Source: Planctomycetota bacterium (GTDB lineage Bacteria > Planctomycetota > UBA8108 > UBA1146). From it: a DNA stretch of 61,881 bases. The notes beneath the pieces are model-generated. The model searched no databases, was not told the DNA's origin, and saw nothing but the letters and a program-made list of their open reading frames with translations. The stretch spans positions 10,709 to 72,589 of the forward strand of contig JAAZXB010000015.1 of the NCBI GenBank assembly GCA_014240375.1, read 5' to 3'. Numbering within the stretch: the stretch's first letter is position 1; the number at the start of each line of letters is the position of its first letter. This document shows positions 21,052-31,285 of the stretch, piece by piece. Made by a program: the position numbers and the translations under genes.

Positions 21052-22371
21052 TTAGATATGGCGCAAACGCTCTTCCACCATATCGATACTTCTTTGCAGG
21101 TTGGGATCGACCGGTAGAGTTTGGCGGATTTTCTCGATGGAGTGGAGGACTGTCGAGTGATCTCTACCGCCAAAGTGCTGACCGATTTCACCGAGAGAGC
21201 AGTTGGTATGACGACGCCCGAGATACATGCAAACCTGCCGAGGGAGAACGATGGAGCGGGTTCTACGAGGGGAGTGGAGGTCTAGGGATGAAACCATGAA
21301 CTCTTCACAGATCAAAACTTCGATCTTTCTCAGGTCGATTCGAGAACTGATTTTTCCCATCAATTCATCGAGAGTATGCGACACATTCTCTGTATTGATC
21401 TCCAGATTTTCGTGTCTGGACATGCTCTCAATTCTCAACACCGCGCCTTCTAGTTCCCGGATGTTGTCGCGAATCCTCTGGGCCATCACCTCGACCACTT
21501 CAAGGGGAAGTTTGATTCCTCTTTGGATCGATTTGCGGCGAATGATGGCCATCCGGGTTTCCAGATCTGGTGGGTCTAACTGGACTACAAGGCCCAACCT
21601 GAAGCGGGAAACCAGCCGTTCAGAAAGCCCAGAGATCTCCGATGGTGGTGCGTCTGATGTCAGGAAGATCTGTCTTTCCTGGTTGTAGATCTCATTGAAG
21701 GTGTTAAAGAATTCTTCCTGGGTTCTCTCCTTATCAGAGAGGAACTGGATGTCATCGATTAGCAGCGCCCCAGCTTTTCGGTAGCGAGATCTGAATTGAT
21801 CTATTTTTCCTGAAGAGAGGTCAGAGATGAATTCGTTAGTGAAAGAAGCACAGGAAATTGTGGTGACATCGGCGACGCCGTTTGCGCGAAGCTGGTGAGC
21901 GACTGCTTGTAACAGGTGAGTCTTACCGAGGCCCACTGACCCATGAAGGAAGAAAGGGTTGTAGGCGCCGCCCGGGTTGTTCGCGACCGCCTGGGCTGCA
22001 GCATGAGCGAGTTGGTTGGACGGGCCGGTGATGAAGTTGTCGAAAGTGAGATTTTGATGGAGAGACAGCATCTCGCCGTGGTGCGAGGTGGTCGTGGTTT
22101 CAACCTGAACTGGCGTGGTGACCCGGAAGGTGATCTCTCGATCGTTGTCATCTTCGAATACATCCGAGATGACATCCTCGAAGATGGACATGTAGCGCTG
22201 CTGCAGAAAAGATGAGTGCAGGGTGCTGGGAACCTCGACCAGGATGCCGGTGGAACTCTCGATAAACGCGATATTCTCAAACCACGGCGACCAGTGGGAG
22301 CGGTCGACTTGATCCTTCAGTGCGACCAGAATTCTGGCACCGATGGGTTGATTGGCGGTGGAGGAGGACAT
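21052..22371 (-). CDS. dnaA: Chromosomal replication initiator protein DnaA
   Basis: 439 residues from ATG 22371, which has GAAAGG four bases upstream; an upstream ATG at 22551 would add 60 residues without DnaA similarity, so I reject it. Domain I is ILVALKDQVDRSHWSPWFEN; domain III begins with LTFDNFITGPSNQLAHAAAQ and carries HGSVGLGKTHLLQAV (Walker A) and ALLIDDIQFLSDK (Walker B). Domain IV ends with the DNA-binding signature GGRDHSTVLHSIEKI. DnaA-ATP binds DnaA boxes and melts oriC. It lies next to the proposed origin. The 196-base leader up to tRNA-Ser should hold its promoter. Confidence 0.97.
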   Translation of the reverse strand: MSSSTANQPIGARILVALKDQVDRSHWSPWFENIAFIESSTGILVEVPSTLHSSFLQQRYMSIFEDVISDVFEDDNDREITFRVTTPVQVETTTTSHHGEMLSLHQNLTFDNFITGPSNQLAHAAAQAVANNPGGAYNPFFLHGSVGLGKTHLLQAVAHQLRANGVADVTTISCASFTNEFISDLSSGKIDQFRSRYRKAGALLIDDIQFLSDKERTQEEFFNTFNEIYNQERQIFLTSDAPPSEISGLSERLVSRFRLGLVVQLDPPDLETRMAIIRRKSIQRGIKLPLEVVEVMAQRIRDNIRELEGAVLRIESMSRHENLEINTENVSHTLDELMGKISSRIDLRKIEVLICEEFMVSSLDLHSPRRTRSIVLPRQVCMYLGRRHTNCSLGEIGQHFGGRDHSTVLHSIEKIRQTLPVDPNLQRSIDMVEERLRHI

Positions 22372-22567
22372 GAAGCCTTTCAGGATGTCACCTTCGCATC
22401 GATTACAGGTGACCGTGGAACCTAACAAGGCAAGCAAGGGTAGCGCAAGCCCCTCGCCGAAGACCGGGTTGGCTTGCCGAAACAGGTTGTCCGGGATAGA
22501 ATTCTCGGACACCCGATGGGTGTGGCCATGACAACAGTGTGTCACTGACATGACAAGATCGTGTCGC

Positions 22568-23310
<743 letters not shown>

Positions 23311-23784
23311 TCAGATCTTCATTCCCACCACGGTGCCCTCGAAGACGCGTTCCCCTTCGACATATCCCTGGGCCGAGAACTTGGCCAGTTTGGACCGCAG
23401 GGCGGTCACCTCACCGACCATCAACAGTTCAGATCCTGGCACCACGACCCCGCGGAAACGAACATCTTCACAAGCAGCAAATCCGAGGATCCCATCGGCG
23501 TCGAGGTCCTCTCCGAAGTAGAAGGAACACAATTGGCCGGCGGTTTCGATCATCAATACACCGGGCAGGATGGGTCGGTCGGGAAAGTGGCCTCGCACCC
23601 AGAACGCGTCCTCTCGAACCACATGAACCCCGGCAATGGTGCGGGTTTCGGGGTCAAAGTGAACAATTCTGTCGAGCATTTCCATCTCGTGGCGCTGTGA
23701 ATTGCGCCGCCGAATCTCTTCCGGGCCAAAAATAGTGGCCTGGAGGTCGATCGACCCCGGATCGATGATGGATTTCGCTGGCAT
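23311..23784 (-). CDS. Beta-hydroxyacyl-ACP dehydratase family protein (FabZ-like)
   Basis: 157 residues with a hot-dog fold. The active-site motif WVRGHFPDRPILPGVLMIET holds the catalytic His, and ETAGQLCSFYF supplies the acidic residue on the central helix. These are the defining motifs of FabZ/FabA-type dehydratases, which remove water from 3-hydroxyacyl-ACP in fatty acid synthesis. FAACEDVRFRGVVVPGSELL matches the strand following the helix in FabZ. The gene stands alone, divergent from the STAS fusion gene, not within a fatty acid or lipid A cluster, so it may be a paralogue rather than the main FabZ. Confidence 0.85.
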   Translation of the reverse strand: MPAKSIIDPGSIDLQATIFGPEEIRRRNSQRHEMEMLDRIVHFDPETRTIAGVHVVREDAFWVRGHFPDRPILPGVLMIETAGQLCSFYFGEDLDADGILGFAACEDVRFRGVVVPGSELLMVGEVTALRSKLAKFSAQGYVEGERVFEGTVVGMKI

Positions 23785-23897
23785 TCCGGCTCCTTACTCT
23801 CTCGAATCAGGGTACACGACTGCATGGGCTGCTGCGACATCTGGGCCTGAGCCAAATCGGTAGGTAGAGTATTGATCCCACGGAAGGGAACTACCAC

Positions 23898-25169
23898 TTG
23901 TCTGACCTCAACATTTCCATGGAGCAACGGGTCACAACCGCTGATCAAGGCTGTTCCTATACCCTCGTTCAGCTCGAGGGATTCATCGATGCCGCCAATT
24001 ACCCGAGATTCGAGAAAGCGCTGGAGCGATTGGTCGAAAGCGGTAGGCACCAGCTGATACTCGATTGTCGCGGAGTCCAGTACATCAATTCCACCGGGAT
24101 CAGCGGAATCATCCGGTTTCACAACCTCTGCAAGGAAGCGGGGGGAGCTTTCCTGCTCGCCAGGGTGGCGAGAAATGTCGGGATCACCATGCACTTGCTG
24201 GGAGTGACCTCGGTGGTTCAGGTCGCCAAAGATCTTGAGGAAGCGGAGCAGTTGCTCGAGGGAGGGTCGGCCGCCGTGGAGGTGGCAGTTCCGGGATCAG
24301 ATCCTGGTACACCTCGCAACGTGCCGGTACTGTCCGATCCATCCGGGCCTGCGGGATCGGTGGCGATGTTGCTTCCCTCGACCGGACACTTCGCGAAAAT
24401 CTGCAAGAAGCGGGTCGAGCAGCGTGGCGGCAAGGCATTTCTGTTTCATGAAGTGGACGAGTTGATGGGGGGCATCGATGCGATTGCTCCCGATTTGATC
24501 GTGGTCGACAAGCGGGTCCACAACAGCAACAAGGTGGTCGAAAGTATCAAAATCGACCAGCGACACGCCCTCGCATCCGTGATCTTGATTCATCCCAAGG
24601 GTGCCGACTTGCAAGATGTTCGCGGTTTTCGCGTGTGGGAAAATGATTCTCTGGTGGACCCATTCGATCTGGGAAATTTGTTCGTGCTGACAGAGTCCGA
24701 GGTGCGTCGGGTGACCCGTGACCGCAAGTTATTCACGCAACAGGTTCGCTTCCAGTTTGAAGGTCATCAGGACTCCATCGACCAGGGATTGAGTCTCGGC
24801 GGTGCGCTCATCGCCAAGTTGCCGCTCACTGAACAGGAGCGAAACGCTCTCCACTCGGCACTGAAGGAGGGGGTCGACAATGCTGTTCGTCATGGGAACT
24901 CGGCTCGTCTCGATCGCCGGGTCACCGTCAATTATGTGGTCGAACCGCGGCGGGTGACGATGCTGGTCGAAGATGAAGGGGAAGGATTTGACCATGAGTT
25001 CTTTCTCGGTCAGATCGAGGAGAAAGATGCCTTCGATCGAGCCAAGGAGCGGATGAGAGAGGGGGGGCGTGGAGGACTCGGCATCCTGCTGATGCACCGC
25101 TGTTCCGATCGTCTCGAATACCTGGGCAAGGGTAACGTGGTACGGATTGAGAAGCGTCTACACGCCTGA
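23898..25169 (+). CDS. STAS - receiver-like - HATPase fusion (anti-anti-sigma/anti-sigma regulator)
   Basis: 423 residues in three parts. Residues 1-125 are a STAS domain like SpoIIAA/RsbV, with DCRGVQYINSTGISGIIRFH holding the serine that is phosphorylated in this family (S65 here). Residues 153-265 look like a pseudo-receiver: SVAMLLPSTGHFAKICKK, LIVVDKRVHNSNKV with Asp at the acceptor position, and VILIHPKG. Residues 290-420 are a GHKL ATPase like RsbW/SpoIIAB: EGVDNAVRHGN (N box), VEDEGEGFD (G1) and GRGGLGILLM (G2). Partner-switch regulators normally sit on separate proteins; here antagonist and kinase are joined. The start is TTG 23898 or ATG 23919; neither has an ideal ribosome site. 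The target sigma factor is not in the window. Confidence 0.8.
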   Translation: MSDLNISMEQRVTTADQGCSYTLVQLEGFIDAANYPRFEKALERLVESGRHQLILDCRGVQYINSTGISGIIRFHNLCKEAGGAFLLARVARNVGITMHLLGVTSVVQVAKDLEEAEQLLEGGSAAVEVAVPGSDPGTPRNVPVLSDPSGPAGSVAMLLPSTGHFAKICKKRVEQRGGKAFLFHEVDELMGGIDAIAPDLIVVDKRVHNSNKVVESIKIDQRHALASVILIHPKGADLQDVRGFRVWENDSLVDPFDLGNLFVLTESEVRRVTRDRKLFTQQVRFQFEGHQDSIDQGLSLGGALIAKLPLTEQERNALHSALKEGVDNAVRHGNSARLDRRVTVNYVVEPRRVTMLVEDEGEGFDHEFFLGQIEEKDAFDRAKERMREGGRGGLGILLMHRCSDRLEYLGKGNVVRIEKRLHA

Positions 25170-25243
25170 GATCGTCGCCACCATGATCCAGGCGAGGGGG
25201 TGCCCACGGTCCCGACGATTCCGGCCGGTAGCGGTTGGAGGTG

Positions 25244-25272
25244 TTGACATCCTTGGGGGGGATGGCCACAAT
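25244..25272 (+). promoter_or_regulatory. Promoter for tRNA-Gly
   Basis: A consensus -35 box TTGACA (25244-25249) is followed after 17 bases by CACAAT (25267-25272), four of six matches to the -10 consensus. The tRNA begins about 46 bases later. A very similar pair precedes murA. Confidence 0.5.
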
Positions 25273-25318
25273 CGGTCCATCGCCCCTTTTCGAGTGGGGC
25301 GAAATTGTCCGATACCGA

Positions 25319-25393
25319 GCGGGTGTAGCTCAGGGGTAGAGCATCACGTTGCCAACGTGAATGTCGTGGGTTCGAATCCCATCACCCGCTCCA
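25319..25393 (+). tRNA. tRNA-Gly (anticodon GCC)
   Basis: A 75-base tRNA including an encoded CCA. The acceptor arm GCGGGTG pairs with CACCCGC, the D arm is GCTC-AGGGGTA-GAGC, the anticodon stem CACGT/ACGTG encloses TGCCA with anticodon GCC (reads GGC/GGT), and the T arm is GTGGG-TTCGAAT-CCCAT. A T-rich run follows the CCA and may end transcription. Confidence 0.97.
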
Positions 25394-25684
25394 TTTTTTC
25401 TTCTGCAATACGGTCGATATCACTTTTGTCCACTTTGCTGAATCTGTCCTCGATCATCGTTCTTCATCCATCTTTTTCCAGCCAACTCTCTTCCAACCCA
25501 CGTGGTTTGGAACGATTTCAGGGGTGTGGATCTCGCCACGCAGAGGAGCGGAAGGCGCTTGGGGCGGTGTTCAATTGATGCGAGAAATCGAGACGGATGT
25601 TCCCGGGAAGCGGGATCTGACGAAGAAATGTCGAATATCTGGGTCAAATTGTGCGAATCCGGAGCATCCAGACCCCCGCAAGCG

Positions 25685-25713
25685 TTGACACAATTGCGGG
25701 GCGGGACCATGAT
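25685..25713 (+). promoter_or_regulatory. Possible tig promoter in the 369-base gap before tig
   Basis: TTGACA (25685-25690) and CATGAT (25708-25713) are separated by 17 bases, and the tig start codon follows 50 bases later. The rest of the gap from tRNA-Gly to tig (25394-25762) holds no recognisable gene; an open frame there is an upstream extension of tig without similarity to trigger factor. Confidence 0.4.
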
Positions 25714-25762
25714 TTCCCATCCAGCCATCGTGCCGGGCCCGACCAAGGGCAGAGAGGACCCC

Positions 25763-27139
25763 ATGAACGACACTGATTCCGCCGATGTAAACACCGCCGA
25801 TCCCGACCAGGAAACTCCATCGGCAACCGCTGATGCTGTTGCCGCCGATTCCGTAGCGAGCCAGGTGGACCTCTCCGACGAGGGTCCATGCCGCAAGCGA
25901 CTCCATATCGAGGTCTCGCTGGAAACGGTCGCCAAGGAGCTGGAGAAGAACTTCCGCCAGTTGCGGGATACGGTCCAGATGCCTGGTTTCCGCAAGGGCA
26001 AGGCTCCCTTACCACTGCTCAAGAAACGCTTCGGTGAGCAGGTGCAAGATGATGTCCGCGAGGATTTGATCGGTCGCGCCGTGGAGGAGCAATTCGAATC
26101 CGCAGAGTGGAAACCGCTCGGCGCTCCAGAATTTGAGAAGGTCGAGTTTTCCGAGAATGAAAAGTTCACCTTCGAAGCGGTTTTCGATATCCAGCCGACC
26201 TTCGAGTTGCCCGACTACAAAGGGATCGAGATCACCGATGAGTCGGTGGCTGTCGAGGAATCCGAAGTCGAGCGAGAGATTGAAATGATCCGCGAGCAGT
26301 CCGCTTCTCTGGAGCCTTTGGCCCTGGGCGAGCATGGCGAGGGAGATTTCGCCGTCGTGAATCTTTCCCTGCTCATCGAAGAGGAGTCGATCTTTGAGCG
26401 CGAGGAAATCCTGGTCAAGATTGGTGAGGACAAGATCGATTCGATGGAGGTCCCTGAACTGGGACAAGCGCTGATCAAAGCGAGCCAAGACGAAGTGATC
26501 GAAAAAACGGTCCAGGTTCCGGATGACTTTCCGGCAGCAGACCATCGAGAAAAAGAAGCGACCGTTCGACTGGTTCTCAAGGATGCCAAGAAAAAGATCA
26601 CCCCTGAACTCGATGAGGCTTTCCTGAATAAACTGGGAGTGGAATCAGCGGATGATCTTCGAGGAAAGGTGCGAGAAAACCTCGAGAATCGTCGTAAGGC
26701 TCAGGAAGAGTCGCGCCAGGAAGATTGGATCGCCGAAAAGGTCGGGAACTCCGTTGAGATGGAACTACCCGAGTCGATGATTTCCCAGCGCCTGGAATCC
26801 AAGGTGCAACGCCGTGCGATGGAACTGGTCCAGGACGGAAAATCAGAAGAGGACGCCCGCAGCGAGGCGGAGAAAGACCAAGAAATTGCCAACGAAGTTC
26901 GCCAGGAGTTGACGCGCATCTTTGTACTGGATCGCCTGGCAGACGAAGAAAAAGTGTTTGTGACCGAAGACGAGGTGGTTCAACGCCTACAGGCGATCGC
27001 GACCACCTACCAACAGCCACTCGACCAGGTGCTCGAGCAGTATCGCCAGGGCGGAATGTTGCCAGAGCTTCGAAATGGCATGAGACGTGAAAAGGTCAAA
27101 CAAGTGTTGCGCAAGAAGGCGAAGATTTCCGGCTCTTGA
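25763..27139 (+). CDS. tig: Trigger factor (ribosome-associated chaperone/prolyl isomerase)
   Basis: 458 residues from ATG 25763, which follows AGAGAGGA; the frame is open further upstream but those residues do not fit the family. An acidic, low-complexity N-terminal extension of about 40 residues (SADVNTADPDQETPS) precedes the ribosome-binding domain, whose signature MPGFRKGKAPLPLLKKRFG is intact. The central PPIase region and a long charged helical C-terminal domain (ESRQEDWIAEKV, EKVFVTEDEVVQRL) follow. Trigger factor sits at the exit tunnel and shields nascent chains. It leads tig-clpP-clpX, the common bacterial order. Confidence 0.95.
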   Translation: MNDTDSADVNTADPDQETPSATADAVAADSVASQVDLSDEGPCRKRLHIEVSLETVAKELEKNFRQLRDTVQMPGFRKGKAPLPLLKKRFGEQVQDDVREDLIGRAVEEQFESAEWKPLGAPEFEKVEFSENEKFTFEAVFDIQPTFELPDYKGIEITDESVAVEESEVEREIEMIREQSASLEPLALGEHGEGDFAVVNLSLLIEEESIFEREEILVKIGEDKIDSMEVPELGQALIKASQDEVIEKTVQVPDDFPAADHREKEATVRLVLKDAKKKITPELDEAFLNKLGVESADDLRGKVRENLENRRKAQEESRQEDWIAEKVGNSVEMELPESMISQRLESKVQRRAMELVQDGKSEEDARSEAEKDQEIANEVRQELTRIFVLDRLADEEKVFVTEDEVVQRLQAIATTYQQPLDQVLEQYRQGGMLPELRNGMRREKVKQVLRKKAKISGS

Positions 27140-27204
27140 AAATGCCGGCCCTTCGATGAAAATAGATTACAGAACTCAGAAATCAGAAATTCAGGGGGAA
27201 ACCG

Positions 27205-27846
27205 ATGAATGACGAACTCATGCGAAAGATCGACGATATCCAGAACAACCTCGTACCTTTCGTCATCGAGAGGACAGGACGCGGCGAGCGTTCATACGAT
27301 ATCTTCTCGCGATTGCTGAAGGACCGCATCGTGTTCATCGGTGATGGGATTCACGATCACACGGCGAACCTTGTGATCGCTCAGATCCTGTTTCTGGTTT
27401 CGGACAATCGCAATCAGGATATCAACATTTACATCAACAGCCCTGGCGGATCGGTCACGGCAGGCCTGGCGATTTACGACACCATGCAGTTTGTTCAGTG
27501 CGATATCGCCACCTTCTGTATCGGGCAGGCATCCTCGATGGGCGCAGTGTTGTTGGCAGCGGGAACTCATGGCAAGCGTCACGCGCTACCACATTCGCGC
27601 ATCATGATTCACCAGCCCTGGGGCGGCGCTCAGGGAACAGCCATGGACATCGAGATCCAGGCCAAGGAGATCAAGCGCAACAAGGAGGTTCTCTGCGAGA
27701 TCCTCGGACGCCACGCCAATAAAGGTCCGAAGCAGATCGAAGACGATTCTCACTGGGACTTCTTCATGTCGGCCCAGGAGGCCAAGGATTACGGACTGGT
27801 GGATCAAGTCATCGACACCCTGAAGCCGGTCGGCGAGAGTTCCTGA
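27205..27846 (+). CDS. clpP: ATP-dependent Clp protease proteolytic subunit
   Basis: 213 residues. The catalytic Ser is S111 in [14 protein letters not shown] and the His is H136 in [12 protein letters not shown]; the Asp is in the KDYGLVD region. [20 protein letters not shown] is the usual handle-adjacent segment. ClpP forms a barrel of two heptamers that degrades proteins fed by ClpX. The ribosome site is AGGGGG before the ATG. It lies 65 bases after tig and 15 bases before clpX. Confidence 0.97.
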   Translation: MNDELMRKIDDIQNNLVPFVIERTGRGERSYDIFSRLLKDRIVFIGDGIHDHTANLVIAQILFLVSDNRNQDINIYINSPGGSVTAGLAIYDTMQFVQCDIATFCIGQASSMGAVLLAAGTHGKRHALPHSRIMIHQPWGGAQGTAMDIEIQAKEIKRNKEVLCEILGRHANKGPKQIEDDSHWDFFMSAQEAKDYGLVDQVIDTLKPVGESS

Positions 27847-27861
27847 AACGAGTGATCAGAG

Positions 27862-29343
27862 ATGTCAGATTCAAATCAGAGTTCAGGGTCCAATAGCGGG
27901 CCTCCAGCAAACTCCGACCGCTGCAGTTTCTGCGGCAAGGTGTCGAATGAGGTGGCACGGCTGATCGCCGGACCTCCTGGGGTTTGCATCTGTAACGAAT
28001 GCGTGGATCTTTGCTACACCATCATCTCTGAGAACTCATCGACGCCCGATTCAGAGCAACAGTTGCGGACCCTTTCCGATGTCCCGAGTCCCAAGGAACT
28101 CTACGATGAGTTGCAGGACTGGGTGATCGGGCAAGAAGATGCCAAGCGCACTCTGGCGGTGGCGGTCCATCTTCATTTCCGGAGACTGGTTCATCTCGAT
28201 TCAAAAAAGGAAGCCGCGCGCAATGGCGGCAAAGATGCCAGTAGTGACGGCTCCAAGCCTGAGGATGAAGTGCAGATCGAGAAGTCGAACATTCTACTTC
28301 TCGGCCCAACCGGAAGCGGTAAGACGTTGATGGCCCGGACTCTCGCTCGCGTGCTCGATGTGCCCTTCGCCATCGGCGATGCGACCACTCTGACCGAGGC
28401 GGGATATGTCGGTGAGGATGTCGAAAACCTTCTTCTCAAGCTGGTGATGGCTGCCGATTACGACATCGAGAAGGCCCAGCGCGGAATCATCTTCGTCGAT
28501 GAAGTCGACAAGATTGGTAAGGCGACCCAGAACGTCTCGATCACCCGCGATGTGTCGGGCGAGGGTGTGCAACAAGCACTGCTCAAGATCCTCGAAGGAA
28601 CGGTCGCCAATATTCCGCCACAGGGTGGCAGGAAGCATCCGGAGCAGCAGTACATCCAACTCGACACCACTAACATCTTGTTCATCTGTGGCGGCGCCTT
28701 TGATGGCATGCCGGAGATCATCGCCGAACGTATGAACGCCAAGAAGGTTGGATTCCGTAGCGAAGAGGGAGCCAAGTCGAGTGATCGCGACGCTATCGAT
28801 CTCGAGGATCTACATGAACGCGCTCGATTGTTTCAGCATATCGAGGTGCAAGATCTGCTTCGTTTCGGAATGATACCTGAGTTTGTGGGTAGGTTGCCGG
28901 TGGTGACCGCCCTTCAGCCGCTCGATGACGATGACCTGGTGCGGGTGCTGACCGAGCCTCGCAACTCGCTGGTGCGACAGTACCAGGAGTTCTTTCGGAT
29001 GGAGCAAGGCGATCTGGAGTTCACCCCGGAGGCACTCCGAGCAGTGGCTTCATTGGCCCGCAAGCGCGGTACTGGTGCGCGAGGCCTGCGCTCGGTGATC
29101 GAGGATCTGATGCGAGATATCATCTTCGAGGCGGGCGGGACCCTCCTGAAGGACCTGAAGGTGGTGGTGGATGAGGAGCGGGTGCTGGCGTTGACCAACG
29201 ATTCGCAGCCACCCCCGGTAGTAAAGGCTTCAGATCCGCAAGATGCGAAAAGTACTGCCGAAGTGCTGCCCCAGGTAGAATCCGATGGCGAGGTTCCCGA
29301 CGATTCAGGCGAGACTGCAGCCCATCTGGTTTCTGGCCGCTGA
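27862..29343 (+). CDS. clpX: ATP-dependent Clp protease ATP-binding subunit ClpX
   Basis: 493 residues. The N-terminal zinc-binding domain has two CxxC pairs (C21/C24 and C44/C47, CSFCGK...CNEC). The AAA+ core has [18 protein letters not shown] (Walker A), [12 protein letters not shown] (Walker B), the [13 protein letters not shown] pore-2 region and [15 protein letters not shown] (sensor 2). ClpX unfolds tagged proteins and passes them to ClpP. A loop of about 25 residues with [15 protein letters not shown] is inserted before Walker A, and an acidic tail of ~55 residues extends the C-terminus beyond the usual ~420-residue length. Confidence 0.97.
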   Translation: MSDSNQSSGSNSGPPANSDRCSFCGKVSNEVARLIAGPPGVCICNECVDLCYTIISENSSTPDSEQQLRTLSDVPSPKELYDELQDWVIGQEDAKRTLAVAVHLHFRRLVHLDSKKEAARNGGKDASSDGSKPEDEVQIEKSNILLLGPTGSGKTLMARTLARVLDVPFAIGDATTLTEAGYVGEDVENLLLKLVMAADYDIEKAQRGIIFVDEVDKIGKATQNVSITRDVSGEGVQQALLKILEGTVANIPPQGGRKHPEQQYIQLDTTNILFICGGAFDGMPEIIAERMNAKKVGFRSEEGAKSSDRDAIDLEDLHERARLFQHIEVQDLLRFGMIPEFVGRLPVVTALQPLDDDDLVRVLTEPRNSLVRQYQEFFRMEQGDLEFTPEALRAVASLARKRGTGARGLRSVIEDLMRDIIFEAGGTLLKDLKVVVDEERVLALTNDSQPPPVVKASDPQDAKSTAEVLPQVESDGEVPDDSGETAAHLVSGR

Positions 29344-29410
29344 TCGTTGACTTGAGGGTCGCCGATCTCTGCTCGCCGATCTCCGTACATGGGCCGGAAG
29401 CCATTCAGGA

Positions 29411-31003
29411 TCAGTCTTGATTCTTGTGGCTGAGGATTCGCCACGGCTGCACCATCTGCTTCTTGCCCTTCAATGGCGTTTTCGGCAACTGCTCCAGTTC
29501 GAAGAGGTCGATGCACTCGCGAGCCGTATCGGGGCCGACCACCACTTCTCCCGCAGCGGCGACCTGTGATTCAAGCCGACTGGCGATGTTGACGGTGTCT
29601 CCGATGACGGTGTAGTCGCTGCGCTGGATTGAACCGATATCGCCCACCACTGCCAGGCCCGAGTTGATTCCGATTCTCAGACTCAGCGGCGGCCATTCTG
29701 GATGCTTCGCTGCGACCTGTTGGATCCTCGATTGCATCGCAAGCCCGGAACGGACCGCTCGGACAGCATGGTCGGGTTGTTTCTCCGGTGCACCGAAGAA
29801 TGCGATGAGTGCATCCCCGACGTACTTGTCGAGGGTTCCGTCCTCCTTGAATACTTCATCGGTGAGTTCTTCAAAGAGGATGTTGAGGAGGTCCACGACC
29901 TCTCTCGGCGACAGGTTTTCAGAGATGGTGGTGAATCCAACCATGTCGGCAAACAGAACCGAGATCTCTGTTTCTTTCGAACCCAGTTGCGCTTTTCCAG
30001 CGAGAACACGCTCGACCACATTGGGCGATAAGCGGCAGGAGAGATCCTTGCGCCGCCGCTTCTCTTCTTCGACGGCCTGTCGCAGGCGGAATTGTTCGAG
30101 GGCACTGGAGGCCATCAAGGCCAGAGCGCAGATGACATCGAGGTGATCCTTACCGAGGCGCTTCTTCGACAGGACGCAGTCGACATAGAGGATTCCCACC
30201 ACTTCACCTTCGTGTAATAGCGGTGCACACATGGCCGATTGAATCTGCATCTGGATGATGCTCTGGGCCGCGGCGAGATCAGACATCGTGCCAGTATCCT
30301 GGATCAGCACCGCGCGGCGTTCCTCCAGCACTTGTTTGGCGATGGTGCTGGACAGCTGCATCGGACCCTCGGAGTCGATGCCCTCGCGCGATCTGGAGGC
30401 GCAGGGAATCAGCGATTCCCCCTCGACCAGGCTGAGAAAGCCTCGATCTACAGGCAAGGATCGAAGAGCGAGGTCGATCGCTCCCTGTGCGACCTCCACC
30501 AGGTTCGATCGGGTCAGGAGCGTCTCGGCCGCATTCTTGAACAGGTCGAGGGCTACCCCGAGGCCAATACTCGTTGATCCACTGGCATCGGACACGGGTT
30601 GTGATTCGAGCTGCTTCTCGAATTCATCGATGACCTGCGAATCGAGTACTCCCTGGCCGGGAAGATCGTGATCGATCTGGATGTTGAACACCGACCCGGT
30701 GGAGCCTTCGACCAGCACTGAGATGCTACCGAGCTGCAGGACCATCCCTTCTCGCAAGGGCATGGCGGAGATTCCCATGTTGCCGACCTGGACACCATTG
30801 CGGCTGTCGAGATCCTCGATCAACAGGACCCCATCTTTTTCATAGATGCGGGCATGGTTCCTCGAGATGGTGTCATCCTGAATGAAAACATCACAACTGG
30901 AGGATCTGCCGATGACCGTCGGAAACGATGTCAGGGGGATCGCTTGGTCACCCTTGAGGTCTCGAAAGCGCAGAATTAGAGAGGTTGGAGTCGTCAGGGA
31001 CAT
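29411..31003 (-). CDS. FHA-GAF class III adenylate/guanylate cyclase
   Basis: 530 residues, soluble. Residues ~10-100 are an FHA domain (TVIGRSSSCDVFIQDDTISR, then LIEDLDSRNGVQVG), which binds phosphothreonine. Residues ~165-325 are a GAF domain (DRGFLSLVEGESLIPCASRS, MCAPLLHEGEVVGILYVD). Residues ~345-525 are a class III cyclase: SVLFADMVGFTTISENLSP carries the first metal Asp, DKYVGDALIAFFGAP the second with a Lys typical of ATP users, and VIGDTVNIASRLES the Asp, Asn and Arg of the active site. It likely makes cAMP in response to a kinase signal and a small ligand (inference). It is convergent with clpX. Confidence 0.92.
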   Translation of the reverse strand: MSLTTPTSLILRFRDLKGDQAIPLTSFPTVIGRSSSCDVFIQDDTISRNHARIYEKDGVLLIEDLDSRNGVQVGNMGISAMPLREGMVLQLGSISVLVEGSTGSVFNIQIDHDLPGQGVLDSQVIDEFEKQLESQPVSDASGSTSIGLGVALDLFKNAAETLLTRSNLVEVAQGAIDLALRSLPVDRGFLSLVEGESLIPCASRSREGIDSEGPMQLSSTIAKQVLEERRAVLIQDTGTMSDLAAAQSIIQMQIQSAMCAPLLHEGEVVGILYVDCVLSKKRLGKDHLDVICALALMASSALEQFRLRQAVEEEKRRRKDLSCRLSPNVVERVLAGKAQLGSKETEISVLFADMVGFTTISENLSPREVVDLLNILFEELTDEVFKEDGTLDKYVGDALIAFFGAPEKQPDHAVRAVRSGLAMQSRIQQVAAKHPEWPPLSLRIGINSGLAVVGDIGSIQRSDYTVIGDTVNIASRLESQVAAAGEVVVGPDTARECIDLFELEQLPKTPLKGKKQMVQPWRILSHKNQD

Positions 31004-31285
31004 CGGTTGGAGGACCTTTCCTGCCCGATGATAGGGGCTCAGGGCGATTCAGGCCACCCAGCGTCATTTGTTCCAGGCCCGCCGGACCAGACTGATTCTC
31101 GGCTTCCCTTGCAGCCAGGCCCGTCGATTCGTACGATTTCAGATCATAGTCGACTCGGATCTGCTCGATGGGCCGATTCGGCGGCGGCGAGATCTGACCT
31201 GTGGGACCCCGGGCCCTGAGGCTGCATGCGCAGCCGGCTTCGGGATATCCAGGCGGGCGGACAGTTGAAGACCGGAGAAGATACG

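Noticed and set aside
22372..22551. 60-residue N-terminal extension of DnaA
   Set aside because: The residues do not resemble DnaA domain I, which begins properly at ATG 22371 behind a good ribosome site.
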